From Neocallimastix lanati (nom. inval.) (taxonomy: Eukaryota; Neocallimastigomycota; Neocallimastigomycetes; Neocallimastigales; Neocallimastigaceae), in contig JACVTC010000053.1 in NCBI GenBank assembly GCA_016946835.1, positions 312,501-374,500 on the forward strand: DNA of 62,000 nucleotides, read 5' to 3'. The position numbers and the translations under genes are program-made. This document shows, piece after piece, positions 47,701 to 58,687 of this stretch. Below the pieces are notes generated by a model. The model saw only the letters and a list, made by a program, of their open reading frames with translations, was not told where the DNA came from and ran no database searches. Position 1 is the stretch's first letter, and each line of letters begins with the position of its first letter.

Positions 47701-48751
47701 AAGGTTTAAATTAATTTTAGAAGCTCATAATATTGGCCACGAAGGATATTACAAAACATATCAAAGACTTAAGAAAAACTTTTATTGGAATCATATGATT
47801 AAAGATATCAAAAGAATTGTTAGTAATTGTGAAAAATGCCAGTTAAATCGTCCTCAACCATATCCAGAACCAACCGAAAACCATCCAACTAAAGTAGAGG
47901 TTCCCTTTGTGCATTTAGGATTAGATATTATAGGACCGTTACCAAAAACAAGAAATAATAATCAATATATTATAGTAACTGTTGATTACTTTACCAAATG
48001 GGTTGAAGCCGAACCCACTGAAAACATAACTTCCTCTGATATAATTAAATTTTTAATAAACGTTTTTGCAAGACATGGTGTACCTCAAGTTATTACTACT
48101 GATAATGGAGTCCAATTCACTTCTGATATGACTAAAATCTTTCTTGATCTTTATGATGTATATGTTAAATTTGTAGCTACTTACCACCCTGAATCAAATG
48201 GCCTTACTGAAAATCGAAATAAAGAAATTGGAAAATTACTCCGTTTATTAGGAAGGAAAAATCAAGATTGGGATGAAGTTTTACCTTCTGCTTTATGGGC
48301 ACTTCGAACTACCAAAAATACAGCTACTGAACATTCTAGTTTTGAATTAGTATATGGAAGAGAAGACCAACAGCCGTATGATATAGCCATAAGAACAATT
48401 GAAAATGCAGGTAAATCATATGATGAAATTTTAATGGAAAAATTTGTTCGTAATTATCAATGGACTAGAGAAGCATGCGAAAATGTGAAGAATGCTAACA
48501 AGTATTGGGCAACAAGACGAGAAGAACAAATAAGTATGAAAAAAGGAAAAGAATTAAAGGCTGGTGATCTTGTTCTTGTTAGAAACTTTAGCCGCACTAA
48601 GCTAGAACCATATTACAATGGACCATTTAAAATTTTAAAAATTCAATTCAACACGGCAACCCTAATCGATCAGAAGACTGGAAAGCAACTCGATAGGAAT
48701 GTTCACTTTAAAAATTTAGTAAAGTTTAACTCCGCTTACAGAGAAGCTTGA
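44747..48751 (+). CDS. pol: Element D Pol
   Basis: Open throughout after the -1 shift, with 1271 residues from the first Met at 44936. Domains and motifs match element A Pol (LLIDSCSNLSIV, WRLCIDYRK, FIDD, RTDASYNG, HHCC finger, GLDIIGPLP, TDNGVQF, ESNGLTENRNKEIG). Differences are scattered single residues. One to note is VLCHKL where A and the other elements have a Gly in VLGH, just after RT. Whether this copy is active cannot be judged, but nothing catalytic is missing. Confidence 0.92.
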   Translation, partial: LLNGSRSTPNDKTIASLNNLQNNTFTKNTPIDNNSFNEESEESDFSDTTESEDDIIINAIKRKMNDNNSEKEENNSKKVHKSLKDNPRPFATPALRKKKENEPHNKPNKVYKNQILPSILTQPNFNKEKQKEKELRNMTRVRESKEENNNYSSKGKEKVESEDILVIDNEIEDLEMNKDNQQNKTNTLEKLISTKTKETNNGNTQLVKRNIKMMNNKEPYNIMDDLNNLKSSITIGQLLNACPKIRSQLTQGLKLEKSKIIGTVDNVIARTLLVNNYDHSYISKSNEVAEEDLAVVDASVDGVIGKLLIDSCSNLSIVTKQYFDKLPGEYETVGKSRGRIQLATQDEEYSEGIIVRLPVKINNYEFNADFRIIEKEDSFYDMLINFKTQIDHCLFIHPTLNSLCKLLSESEYEEIAKINNQYYDEESIICTIRKVKETNNEKEIIKELTPMEFIESDEFLSTLNKDYKEQIIKILKEMIDIVATSTEELTPSKLSPHKIRLKANSKPVKLRSYRLTKLKSDILKEELTKLIKKGLIEPSCSEWSSPVVLILKHNGKWRLCIDYRKVNDMTEKDSYSVPYIDEIFDSLGGAKIFTTLDLFSGFHQILMDEESVEVTTFTTKFGNYQFKVMPFGLTGAPSTFQREMNKILFPFIGEFVYVFIDDVLIYSKSIEEHLIHIKQVLEVFKENKLKINIEKCHFLQTEVDVLCHKLTTKGLSPMESKITAIKKWEAPSSLHELRSFLGAVGYYRDFIPKYAQITSPLCKLLKKNTKYEWNKEQHESFELLREKLINAPILKFPSFDKPFIIRTDASYNGIGGVLLQKEEETSKEHPIHFISRSLKKAEKNYGITDLEGTALFYCMTKFKSYIEGNPLPTTIYTDHKPLVGLFKNKEPLNARQTRWCLTASMLGINIKYESNKKNVLADALSRMKSKEERKILLTKITNGNNEELLSKVIKEFINEKFTVIDGEDYFIDNGNYRKLITDENERFKLILEAHNIGHEGYYKTYQRLKKNFYWNHMIKDIKRIVSNCEKCQLNRPQPYPEPTENHPTKVEVPFVHLGLDIIGPLPKTRNNNQYIIVTVDYFTKWVEAEPTENITSSDIIKFLINVFARHGVPQVITTDNGVQFTSDMTKIFLDLYDVYVKFVATYHPESNGLTENRNKEIGKLLRLLGRKNQDWDEVLPSALWALRTTKNTATEHSSFELVYGREDQQPYDIAIRTIENAGKSYDEILMEKFVRNYQWTREACENVKNANKYWATRREEQISMKKGKELKAGDLVLVRNFSRTKLEPYYNGPFKILKIQFNTATLIDQKTGKQLDRNVHFKNLVKFNSAYREA

Positions 48752-48769
48752 GTCTTCGTCGGGGCATCT

Positions 48770-49255
48770 TGATAAGAATGTACTAAATAATGCATTCTTA
48801 ATTAAATCTACGATTTATTTCTAATACATTATGTGTACATTATTATTTTTGTACTTTAATAAATTTTTAAATCCAAAGATCAAAAATTAAATCAAAAATT
48901 ATATTAAACTTTATATTTTTATATTAAATCTTATATTAATAGTAATATTTTTATATATTTAAAACTTATATTAGCAATATTAATAATAAATCTTATTTTT
49001 TTTATTTTTATATTAATAAGGAAAATTTGTATTAATAATATTTTTATATATTGATAATTAAAAATTTATATATTATATTTTAACTTTTATTATAAAATTT
49101 TATATCGAAATGTTTTATTTTATATTGAAAAATGTTTTATTTTATTAAAAACCTTTATATTAGAATAGTATTTTTATTTTTATTTGAATATTTTAACAGA
49201 TTGTAATAAAAATTATAGCCAATTAAATAAATTCTTATTAGTAATATTTTAGATA

Positions 49256-49295
<40 letters not shown>

Positions 49296-49596
49296 TTTTA
49301 TTAATATTATAAATGTATTTTATTTATATTGTTATAATTAAATTTTATATAACTGATTATAAAATTCAATTTAAATTTAATAGTTTTTTTTTAAAAAAAA
49401 AAAAATAAATAAAATGTAATTTAGTGGCAAGAACAACTTTTATGCCTTGAAAAAAGTATAAATAGTTGTAAATTTTGCTACCAATTTTTAAAAATGAAGT
49501 AAAATTAATAAAATAAATAAATAAAAAAATAATAAACAAATAAATAAAATTTGTGTTTCTTACTTTATTTTTATTTAATTCTCTAAAACCTTAACA
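48770..49596 (+). repeat. Element D 3' LTR
   Basis: A-family LTR ending CCTTAACA. The last 100 bases contain a rearranged stretch (AAATGAAGTAAAATTAATAA) absent from the 5' LTR. TGAA and then element E follow directly. Confidence 0.88.
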
Positions 49597-49600
49597 TGAA

Positions 49601-50232
49601 TGTTACGAGACAATAAAAAAAAAAAAATGAATAATAATTAAATATTCAATTATATACAAAAAAGATTATAATATTTGTTAACAATACTTTATAATAATTT
49701 ATATTAATATTTTATAATAGTTTTATATCAATATTTTATAATAGTTTTATATTAATATTTTATAATAGTTTTATATCAATATTTTATAATAGTTTTATAT
49801 TAATATTTTATAATAGTTTTATATCAATATTTTATAATAGTTTTATATTAATATTTTATAATAGTTTTATATTAATATTTTATAATAGTTTTATATCAAT
49901 ATTTTATAATAGTTTTATATTAATAATAGTTTTATATTAATATTCTATAATAGTTTTATATTAAAATCTTGTGATAATTTATATTAAAATTTTATAATAA
50001 TTTATATTAATGATTTATAATAATTTTATATATAAATTCGAAACCAATTAAATTAAAATTTTTAATACTAACAAATCAAATTGATAGAATATTAAATATT
50101 TAAGAAATTATGAAAATAAAATAATTAAAAACTTTCTCTTTCAAAAATAAAAAATTATTTAATAAAGATAAATAAATATAATCGAATATATTATTACTAT
50201 AATAAATTTTAATAATTACCTGTGTTGTCCCA
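49601..50232 (+). repeat. Element E 5' LTR with 24-base minisatellite
   Basis: About ten copies of a 24-base unit (TTTTATAATAGTTTTATAT plus CAATA or TAATA) fill about 49690-49970. CA and TA variants mostly alternate. The same array sits in the 3' LTR. Confidence 0.9.
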
Positions 50233-50405
50233 AAATCTGGCGAGCTATGCAGGACCCAAAATAGTAATAATATGAAAAGATTATAAAATTAGAAATTTTC
50301 AAAGATTGATGGATGAATAATAGAACAAAAAAAATATAAACAGAAAAATATATATTAAGTAATAATAATAATACTATTTAATTAGTAATAAACATAAAGT
50401 TAATA

Positions 50406-51227
50406 ATGAAAATATTGGAATTAGAAGATCTTTTACCTAGACTAGATGAATCTGGCAAAGATGTTGACACTTGGTCGGAAGAATTCGTTAGACTTATGAA
50501 GTTAGCAGATATTAACACTCCATCTTCAATACATACTTGGGCTATGGAGTGTGTAGAAGGGAAGCTACGAGGTGTCCTTCAAGACTTGGTTACTATTAAC
50601 GAAGATGGTGAAGAAGTTTATCCTAATGTTAAACAAATGAAAAAGGCTCTGGAAGATGCATTAGAAGTGACCCCACAGTTGAAATGCAAAAGATTGCAAA
50701 AACTAAAGATAAAAAAGAACGAGACTATTAAGAACTTCAACTGGAGGTACAAGAAGTTATACAACAATCTGCCAAGGTTATACCAAGAATTCATTACTGT
50801 AGATGATTACGCTGAATCTATTTCGTATAGACCATATGCGAGGGCACAAGTGATTACCAACCAATGCGTTGACTTAGAAGAAGCCTTTGAGGAAGCTGAA
50901 TTGGCCGAGAGAGCTGAGACGAACGCTAAAAATTTCTCTAGTGATAAAGTTTTCACCACCATTTATCCTGCTAACAAAGGAAGTCACCAACATCCATTTA
51001 GTTTATTTAGAAGTAATTACTCGTCAAGAAGGAACGATGTTAAGAGAATTCAATCAAACAGAACAGGAAAAACTGAAAGCAAGAAAGTTAATAAAAACAA
51101 AGAAATTAGATGCTACAAATGCTATCAATTAGGTCATGTAATGAAGTCATGCCCTTACTCTTATAAGGAACTTGCTGAGATGGAGGAATCCGGAAAGTTA
51201 GAAGAAAATAGAAGATCTTTAAACTAA
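50406..51227 (+). CDS. gag: Element E Gag
   Basis: 273 residues starting MKILELEDLLPRLDESGKDV, with a leader of only about 170 bases before it. It has a capsid-like core (KNETIKNFNWRYKKLY) and a CCHC knuckle CYKCYQLGHVMKSC. It is more GC-rich in third positions than A or B, hinting at a different history. It ends TAA at 51225. Confidence 0.9.
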   Translation: MKILELEDLLPRLDESGKDVDTWSEEFVRLMKLADINTPSSIHTWAMECVEGKLRGVLQDLVTINEDGEEVYPNVKQMKKALEDALEVTPQLKCKRLQKLKIKKNETIKNFNWRYKKLYNNLPRLYQEFITVDDYAESISYRPYARAQVITNQCVDLEEAFEEAELAERAETNAKNFSSDKVFTTIYPANKGSHQHPFSLFRSNYSSRRNDVKRIQSNRTGKTESKKVNKNKEIRCYKCYQLGHVMKSCPYSYKELAEMEESGKLEENRRSLN

Positions 51228-51251
51228 TGGAAGGAAGAAGGAAAACTTCCT
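51218..51251 (+). promoter_or_regulatory. -1 ribosomal frameshift signal, element E
   Basis: TTTAAAC at 51218-51224, then AGGAAG (51232-51237) pairing with CTTCCT (51246-51251) around an 8-base loop. Confidence 0.83.
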
Positions 51252-54200
51252 CTAAACAAACCGAGGATCTAGTTGCTACCGCCGTTAGAAGAAATAGATC
51301 CGACAAACCTCCAAATAAACCATATACAAAAATTACTTCATTAAAAGACAATCCAGTCCCTATCCCATTACCAAGAAACCACGAACAAGTCCCAGAACCA
51401 TCCCTGTCGTTTCAGAATCCTGTACCAAATACTGAGGCATTAAATGAAATTGATGTTTCAGTTATAGCTCAGCCATCAATAAGAAATAGTAAAATAAAAG
51501 CCAAAGAACAAAAACAGCAAGAAATAATGAAACAAGCACATGAACTTAGTGATAACAATAAGAAATCTAAGACTAGCACTACAAAATTACCAAGTACTTT
51601 ATTAGACCAAAGACTAAACAAAACACCGAAACCTTTTAACACTGAGAAAAGAGGTGTTAAGCACATAGAATTGGCCCAAGGGATTAAAATTACGACATCA
51701 AAGAGGATCTCAACCACAAAGTTGCTGATATCACCTTTGGACAATTATTGGACATTTGTCCGAAATTAAGGGCACAGTTGAATAAGGCTCTCAGACTAAA
51801 AAACATTGAATTTAAGGAAGAAGGTATGGAAAAAATTATGTTGTCAACAATTTCCAAAGATGATATAGCTACTACAGAGTGCCTAATCAATGGCGTAAAG
51901 GGCTTTGCATTTCTCGACACGTGTGCAAGTATCAATATCGTAACTCGTAGTTTTCTAAAAAATTTAAAGGGAATAAGACCTTTTGGATTTACCACAAATA
52001 ATATCATCCAAGTAACTTCTAAGACTAGAATGTCTTCGGAATTGTACGTTTTAACGGTAACCTTTGGTAATCTTACAATTTCAGACGTATTCAGAGTAAT
52101 CGATGATAATCAAGGATTGTTTGATGTATTAGTAGGTTATAAAACACTTAAAGAAAACAAGTTATTTATTAATCCTTATGACAACTACCTTTGTAAAATG
52201 AATGATGATGAAACTTGGACAAGAATAGCACCTTTATCCGCAGACGAAGAAGTTCCAACTAGTGAAGACGAAGATCAACCTAGTGAAGAAGAAGTTCAAA
52301 CTGACTTTGAGGAAGATATCCATGATAAAAATAATCAGATTGATTTAACAAAGGATTCTATACTTCATTGCTTCATTTGTGAAAAGAGAAATCTAAAAGG
52401 AAAATCTGCCAAGTCATCATTAGTCATGCTGGTCAGCGAAGAGAAAGAAGCTCTACTTGGAAATATTCTAGAACAGGTTCCTAGAGGAATTCGAAGACAA
52501 TTAGGACGCCTTTTTAATGACTACAAGGAAGTATTGGCCATAAATATAGAAGAATTAGGCGGATCAAAGTTATTACCACACTCAATAATATTAGAAAAAG
52601 ACACTCTACCAATTAAACAAAAAGCCTACCGTTTATCTAAAGCTCAAGCTGAGGCATTAAAGGCTGAAATTACCAAACTACTTAACAATAAATTAATTGA
52701 ACCCTCTAGTTCACCATGGTCGTCACCAGTCATTTTAGTACTTAAGAAGAATGGTAAGTGGCGTATGTGCGTGGATTACCGGAAGTTGAACAACGTTACA
52801 CTAAAGGATGCTTATGCCATTCCTCTAATTGATGACATTCTTTTCTTTATAGGACGAACAATTAAAGTGTTTACTACTATTGATCTATTTTTTGGGTTCC
52901 ATCAAATACCAATGAACCCAAAAGATATTCCAAAAACTAGCTTTACCACGGCTTTTGGGAACTACCAATTTCTCGTAATGCCATTCGGGTTATGTAATGC
53001 CCCAGGAACATTCCAACGAGAAATGAACCGAATCTTCTACCCTTTAATCATGCAATGTCTTTTTGTATATATAGATGACTTAATTATATTTTCCGAAACT
53101 ATTGAAGACCACTTAAGAGATTTAGAGAAAGTATTTACCATCTTAAAGGAAAACGGTATCAAATTGAATTTAGAGAAATGCCATTTTTTCAAAGATAAAG
53201 TTGAACTGTTGGGTCACACTGTTTCAACTGATGGCATTTCACCATTATCAGATAAAGTAAACGTTATAGCCCAATGGTTGCCCCCAGCTACCACATCCCA
53301 ACTTCAATCTTTTCTCGGTGCTATTGGCTATTATCGTAAATTTATTCTTAACTTTGCTACAATTGCGAAACCTTTATTTAAGTTGTTAAAGAAGAACGTT
53401 GAATTCAAGTGGGGAAAAGCTGAAAATGATAGTTTCGAAGAGTTAAAGTACAGGATGATTACGGCTCCCATATTAATGATGCCTGACTTCAAGAACCAAT
53501 TTATAATCCGTACGGATGCATCTTTCGATGGCATTGGCGGAGTGTTACTGCAAAAAGATGAATTTGGCAAGGAACGACCCATCCATTATATTAGTAGATC
53601 TCTGAAGCCATCAGAACAAAATTATGGAATCACAGATCTTGAGGGAACCGCAGCAGCGTACTGCGAAAAGAAATTCAAATCCTATATCGGAGGAAACCCA
53701 CATACTACCTTGTTGTTCACAGACCATAAACCGTTAGTAAGCTTATTTAAGAACAAGGAAACTAATAACTCTAGGCAGACCAGATGGGTATTGCTACTCT
53801 CAATGCTTAAGGTTGAAGTAATCTATGAACCTAGCAAGAAGAATGTGCTTGCAGATGCGCTTTCGAGATTAAAATCTTCCAATCCAATAGTTTCAACTGT
53901 CTTGTCGGAGATCAATTCTATTGATGAAGGAAACTTACTGAACCCTATCAAGAGCAAATTTATTACAATAAATGACGAAGAATATTACTTAGACAATGGT
54001 ACTTATAGGAAGGTAATTAATAATGATAATCAAAAGCTACAACTAATACTTGATGCACACAGAGTTGGTCACGAAGGTGTGTTTAAGACTTACAATCGCC
54101 TAAAAAGAGACTATTTTTGGATAAACATGATCTTAGACGTTAAATATATTGTCAATACGTGTGATAGATGTCAAAAATTCAAGCCACAACCACAAAATGC

Positions 54201-55098
54201 TTACGTTGAAAATATTCCAACCAAACCGGGTAGACCTTTCACAAAAGTAGGACTTGATATCATAGGCCCGCTGCCTCAGACTAACAAAGGGAACCAATAT
54301 ATTATAGTATTGGTCGACTACCTGACAAAATGGGTTGAAGCCGACCCACTTTCTACCATCGAATCTAAGGACGTCATTAGTTTCCTAATGAAAGTATTTG
54401 CACGCCACGGAATTCCAGAGGTTATTGTCACCGATAACGGTCCTCAGTTTTGTTCAGACAAAACAAAAGCTTTTCTTGACTTGTATGGTGTGTTGGTACA
54501 ATTTGTTACGGTGTATCATCCGGAATCTAATGGCATGGTTGAAAATCGTAACAAACAAATAGGAAAGTATTTAAGGCTACTATGCAACAAGAACACTCAA
54601 AATTGGGATGAAATACTTCCTAGCTCTTTATGGGCCTTGCGAACTTGTAAAAATGAAACTACTCAATTTTCTAGCTTTGAATTACTCTATGGACGTAGAG
54701 ATTTACAACCATTCGAATTGACCATTAACATTGATCAAAAAGAAGATTGCGAAACTGACGAAGAATTCATGGTTCGGAAATTTGTTCGCCATCATCGTTG
54801 GATAAAAGAAGCAATAAATAACATTCAAACAGCCAACAAAATTTGGGAAGATCGCAGGAAACAAATAAGAAGGCTTAAGTCCGACTATAAACCAGGGGAT
54901 CTTGTACTTATAAAGTATATTAACAGAAGAAAGCTTGATCCTTATTTCATTGGCCCTATGAAAATTGTGAAAAAACAATTTAACACTATCACGGTTTGTG
55001 ATCCTGTCACTAATGAAATTGCGGACAGGAATGTGCATCTTAAGAACGTTATCCCATATAGGCTGTGCGAACTACCGACTTCAAGGGACGAAGTCTGA
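51224..55098 (+). pseudogene. pol: Element E Pol with a frameshift near its N-terminal part
   Basis: From the shift site the frame runs to 51769, but homologous coding moves to the -1 frame at about 51684-51690, in an A-rich stretch. From there the frame is open to 55098. Domains: a linker motif ITFGQLLDICPKLRAQL shared with A and C; protease with AFLDTCASINIVT (Cys for Gly); an acidic insert; RT with WRMCVDYRK, DLFFGFHQI (Phe for the usual Ser) and YIDD; RNase H RTDASFDG and TDHKPL; integrase HHCC finger, GLDIIGPLP, TDNGPQF, ESNGMVENRNKQIG; and a GPM module. One lesion only; a second programmed shift is possible but unsupported. Confidence 0.88.
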
Positions 55099-55115
55099 TT
55101 TCGGCGTGGGCATCT

Positions 55116-55745
55116 TGTTACGAGACAATAAAAAAAAAAATGAATAATAATTAAATATTCAATTATATACAAAAAAGATTATAATATTTGTTAACAATAC
55201 TTTATAATAATTTATATTAATATTTTATAATAGTTTTATATCAATATTTTATAATAGTTTTATATTAATATTTTATAATAGTTTTATATCAATATTTTAT
55301 AATAGTTTTATATTAATATTTTATAATAGTTTTATATCAATATTTTATAATAGTTTTATATTAATATTTTATAATAGTTTTATATTAATATTTTATAATA
55401 GTTTTATATCAATATTTTATAATAGTTTTATATTAATAATAGTTTTATATTAATATTCTATAATAGTTTTATATTAAAATCTTGTGATAATTTATATTAA
55501 AATTTTATAATAATTTATATTAATGATTTATAATAATTTTATATATAAATTCGAAACCAATTAAATTAAAATTTTTAATACTAACAAATCAAATTGATAG
55601 AATATTAAATATTTAAGAAATTATGAAAATAAAATAATTAAAAACTTTCTCTTTCAAAAATAAAAAATTATTTAATAAAGATAAATAAATATAATCGAAT
55701 ATATTATTACTATAATAAATTTTAATAATTACCTGTGTTGTCCCA
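55116..55745 (+). repeat. Element E 3' LTR
   Basis: It matches the LTR at 49601, including the 24-base array. TCGGCGTGGGCATCT precedes it, resembling the sequence before the A and D 3' LTRs although the LTRs themselves are unrelated. Confidence 0.9.
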
Positions 55746-56482
55746 TGAAGATTTCGTTACAACTCCAAACGATTACCTCCCAAGATGTTGCCGCCTTTTT
55801 AAGTAATGTTTTTGCTAGACACGGTGCCCCAGAAGTCATTACAACAGATAATGGTGTTCAGTTTTCCTCCGATTTTACAAAATTATTTTTGGATCTTTAT
55901 GATGTTTACGTAAGATTCACTTCCACTTATCACCAGGAGTCAAATGGGTTAACTGAGAATCGAAACAAAGAGATTGGGAAATATCTTCGCTTGCTGGCAA
56001 ATAAATACCAAGAATGGGATGAATTACTTCCTGCTGCACTTTGGGCCTTACGTACAGCTAACAATTCGACTACTAAGTTTTCAAGCTTTCAGTTAGTTTA
56101 TGGCAGAACCGATCATCAGCCCTTTGAATTACTCATTAGTTCTTCGCAGTTAGAAGACAAAAATCGATCTAAAGATGAATTCTTAATGGAAAAATTCGTA
56201 AGGCATGCCCAGTGAATTAAGGAAGCCTGCAATAACGTTAAAAATGCTAACAAATACTGGTCTATAAGAAGGAACGAAAAACTTTCAATGGACAAAAGCC
56301 AAGAACTGAAGCCTGGCGACAAAGTTTATGTTCGGAATTTCTCAAGAACCAAATTAGAACCCTACCTCGTTGGTCCATTCGAAGTAGTAAAGGTACAATT
56401 CAACACTGTGACTTTGGCTGATCCTAACTCAGGTGAACTATTAAAAAGAAATGTTCACTTTAAAAATTTAATTAAGGTATAA
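55746..56482 (+). pseudogene. Element F: integrase C-terminal remnant
   Basis: Only the last part of a Ty3-type Pol survives. The integrase begins inside the catalytic core, after its first Asp, and has VFARHGAPEVITTDNGVQF and ESNGLTENRNKEIGKYL. TGA at 56213-56215 stands where A Pol has a Trp codon, after which the same frame continues through FSRTKLEPYLVGPF to NVHFKNLIKV. The left part was lost before element E inserted at its edge. It is closest to the A family but is a distinct element with its own LTR. Confidence 0.88.
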
Positions 56483-56528
56483 AATTAATTTTACTTTTCC
56501 AGAGAAAAGTCTTAAAGGGAGGAGATCA

Positions 56529-56964
56529 TGCTAAAGAATAAAATAAAAATATGATAAACTTAATTATTTTCAAATAATTAAGTAAAATATTACTTTATTT
56601 AATTTTTAGATTTTTAACCTTAATAAACTTTTCAATTAAACTTTTTAATAATTAAATTAATATTAATTAAAATAAAATAAATTATTAATTGTTTATTCTT
56701 AATATTTTAAAAATATTTTTGTAATATTATATTATACTTTATTTTGTTTATTTAAAAATAGTAAAATATCAATTATAAAATAATTACTTTTTAATTAAAG
56801 TCTAAATAACTTTTTTTAAATTATACTTTAATAATTATTTATATATTTTTAATATATAAATAAATATTATTAAGAAGTTTTAATTAATTAAATAATTAAA
56901 TAATTTATATTTTTATAATTAAAGCTTAAATTATAAATGAATTATAAAAAGAATGTAATTTTCT

Positions 56965-57007
<43 letters not shown>

Positions 57008-57055
57008 AAACAATAAAATAAAATTATTATTATTATTATTCCCTGAACCTTACCA
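56529..57055 (+). repeat. Element F 3' LTR
   Basis: 527 bases from TGCTAAAGAAT to CCTTACCA, preceded by the purine tract AAAGGGAGGAGATCA. TTTT (57056-57059) and LTR H2 follow. It contains about 35 A residues near 56970-57005. Confidence 0.8.
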
Positions 57056-57059
57056 TTTT

Positions 57060-57893
57060 TGGTAAAGAACGAACATATAATGGATTATTAATTAGAATTT
57101 CAACTTACTTTAGAATCCATTATATTATTCTTTACTTAATATTACTTTACTATATATTCTATACTAAAATATTTTCTAAATATATTTTTTTTTATTTTTA
57201 TTAAAAGTTTCTAAAATATTATCAATAATTCTATATTTTTATTATTAATATCAATATCTATAATTTAACCTTAAATTTTATTATTTTATTAAAGTGTTTA
57301 TTATCAATATTAATATTTTATTTTTATTTTCAAATATATTATTATATTATTATTATATTGTATCAATATTAAACTTGTATTTTTTTTAGTATTTTATTTT
57401 ATTTTTAAATTGATTATTTAATATTTTTATTTCCCACAAATAAAATCAAATCTTAATTGATTAATAATAAATATTAAATATATTATAGTTTTTAAATTTA
57501 TTTTATATAAAATATAAGAATATTATATTAACATTCTTGATTAAAATAACTTTATTTTTCTGTAAAATCTTTTTAAATTTTGTTTGTTACTTTTCGTATA
57601 TATTAAATAATTTAGTTTTAGTATATGAAAAATAATATAAAATTATATAAACAAAATTTATTAAAATAAAAATACTTATGAATTAGTTAATTTAAATTAA
57701 TATAAAATTTTAATTAATTAGTAATAGTAAATTATTTTTTTTAAATATGATAATAAAATGTAGAAAGGCTTTACATATTTATTTTTTTCAAAAAATATAA
57801 ATAAGTGAAGTTTTTCAATAATTAAAATGTAGACAGAAAAATATTGAAAATAAATAATTAAATAAAAATTCTAATAAAACCCGAACCATAACA
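57060..57893 (+). repeat. LTR H2 (second copy of the H family)
   Basis: 834 bases, from TGGTAAAGAACG to CGAACCATAACA, with TTTT at 57056-57059 and 57894-57897. It differs from H1 by about a dozen substitutions and indels. No internal region adjoins it, so it is another solo LTR. Confidence 0.85.
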
Positions 57894-57907
57894 TTTTTAA
57901 TACAGAA

Positions 57908-58687
57908 TGAACAAATAATACTAATTGTGCTAGAATAATATAAATTATTCTAACCATATAGATTATTCTATTCTATATAATTGGAACTTTCCAATATTCT
58001 TCAAATATTACTAAATAGAAATCTTAAGTTAATAAATCACCAATTAACTTATAATTCTTTTTTGAATTATCGATCCGATTCCATATAATGTATTAAAAAT
58101 CTTTAGCCAAGAATATTGTCCTTGCCCACTTAATATATTAATATTATATTTCTTTTGTATTATGTTATATTGAAAATAATCAAATCTATTTAATTAGTTA
58201 TTAAAATTTTCGTTATCAATATAAATTTATTTTTAATTACTAAATTTAACTAAACCACAATAAAATATTCTGTATAATCTCTTTATTTTTATTTTATATA
58301 TATTAGTATTAAACTATTATTAAATAATTAATAATTCAATAATATATAACTACTATTTATAACAATAATATTATTAACTAAAATAATAATTCAATTTCAA
58401 TTTAAATGTTTTATTTATAAAAATAATTAGTAATTAGTTTATTAAAAAAAATAGTTAGGCTTTACAAATTTTAATTTGATAAAAAAATATAAATACATGT
58501 AATTTTTAGTGAAATAAAATATAATCACTAACTTTCTTTTTATTAAATAAATAATTATATTATTATTTTTCTTTTATAAATTTAAATAAATAAATATTGA
58601 TTTTAAAACAAATTATTTTTTTTTTATTGTAATTTTATTATTTGTGTTAATTATTATTATATTCCTAAAATTATATGAACCATACCA
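57908..58687 (+). repeat. Element G 5' LTR (start uncertain)
   Basis: AT-rich sequence ending GAACCATACCA. It includes GGCTTTACA followed by TATAAATA, the same core-promoter arrangement as the H LTRs. Without the 3' LTR the left boundary cannot be fixed. Confidence 0.6.

Larger units (their letters stand above)
41608..49596 (+). mobile_element. Element D: second copy of the element A family
   Basis: LTRs at 41608-42426 and 48770-49596 belong to the A family but differ from each other at many positions. Near the 3' end they differ by a rearranged stretch of about 60 bases (about 42318-42380 against 49490-49550). Gag, frameshift signal and pol are open throughout. TTTT precedes it but TGAA follows, so no target duplication survives. 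The differing LTRs and mismatched flanks point to recombination between copies. Confidence 0.9.
49601..55745 (+). mobile_element. Element E: Ty3/gypsy-type element, one pol frameshift
   Basis: LTRs at 49601-50232 and 55116-55745 start TGTTACGAGAC and end TTGTCCCA, alike except for A-run length. Flanking TGAA at 49597-49600 and 55746-49 is the target duplication (ATGAA if the LTR ends CCC), so this element did not use oligo-T. It split the junction between element D and remnant F. The primer-binding-like TGGCGAGCTATGCAGG at 50238 differs from the other elements. Confidence 0.92.

Noticed and set aside
38466-56215. In-frame TGA codons in elements C and F suggesting stop-codon reassignment
   Set aside because: The two sites correspond to different residues in relatives (Cys and Trp), and intact elements A, B, D and E show no in-frame TGA, so these are ordinary nonsense mutations.
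33814-57893. H1 and H2 as the two LTRs of one 24 kb element
   Set aside because: They differ at about a dozen places, each has its own TTTT flanks, and unrelated complete elements fill the space between them.
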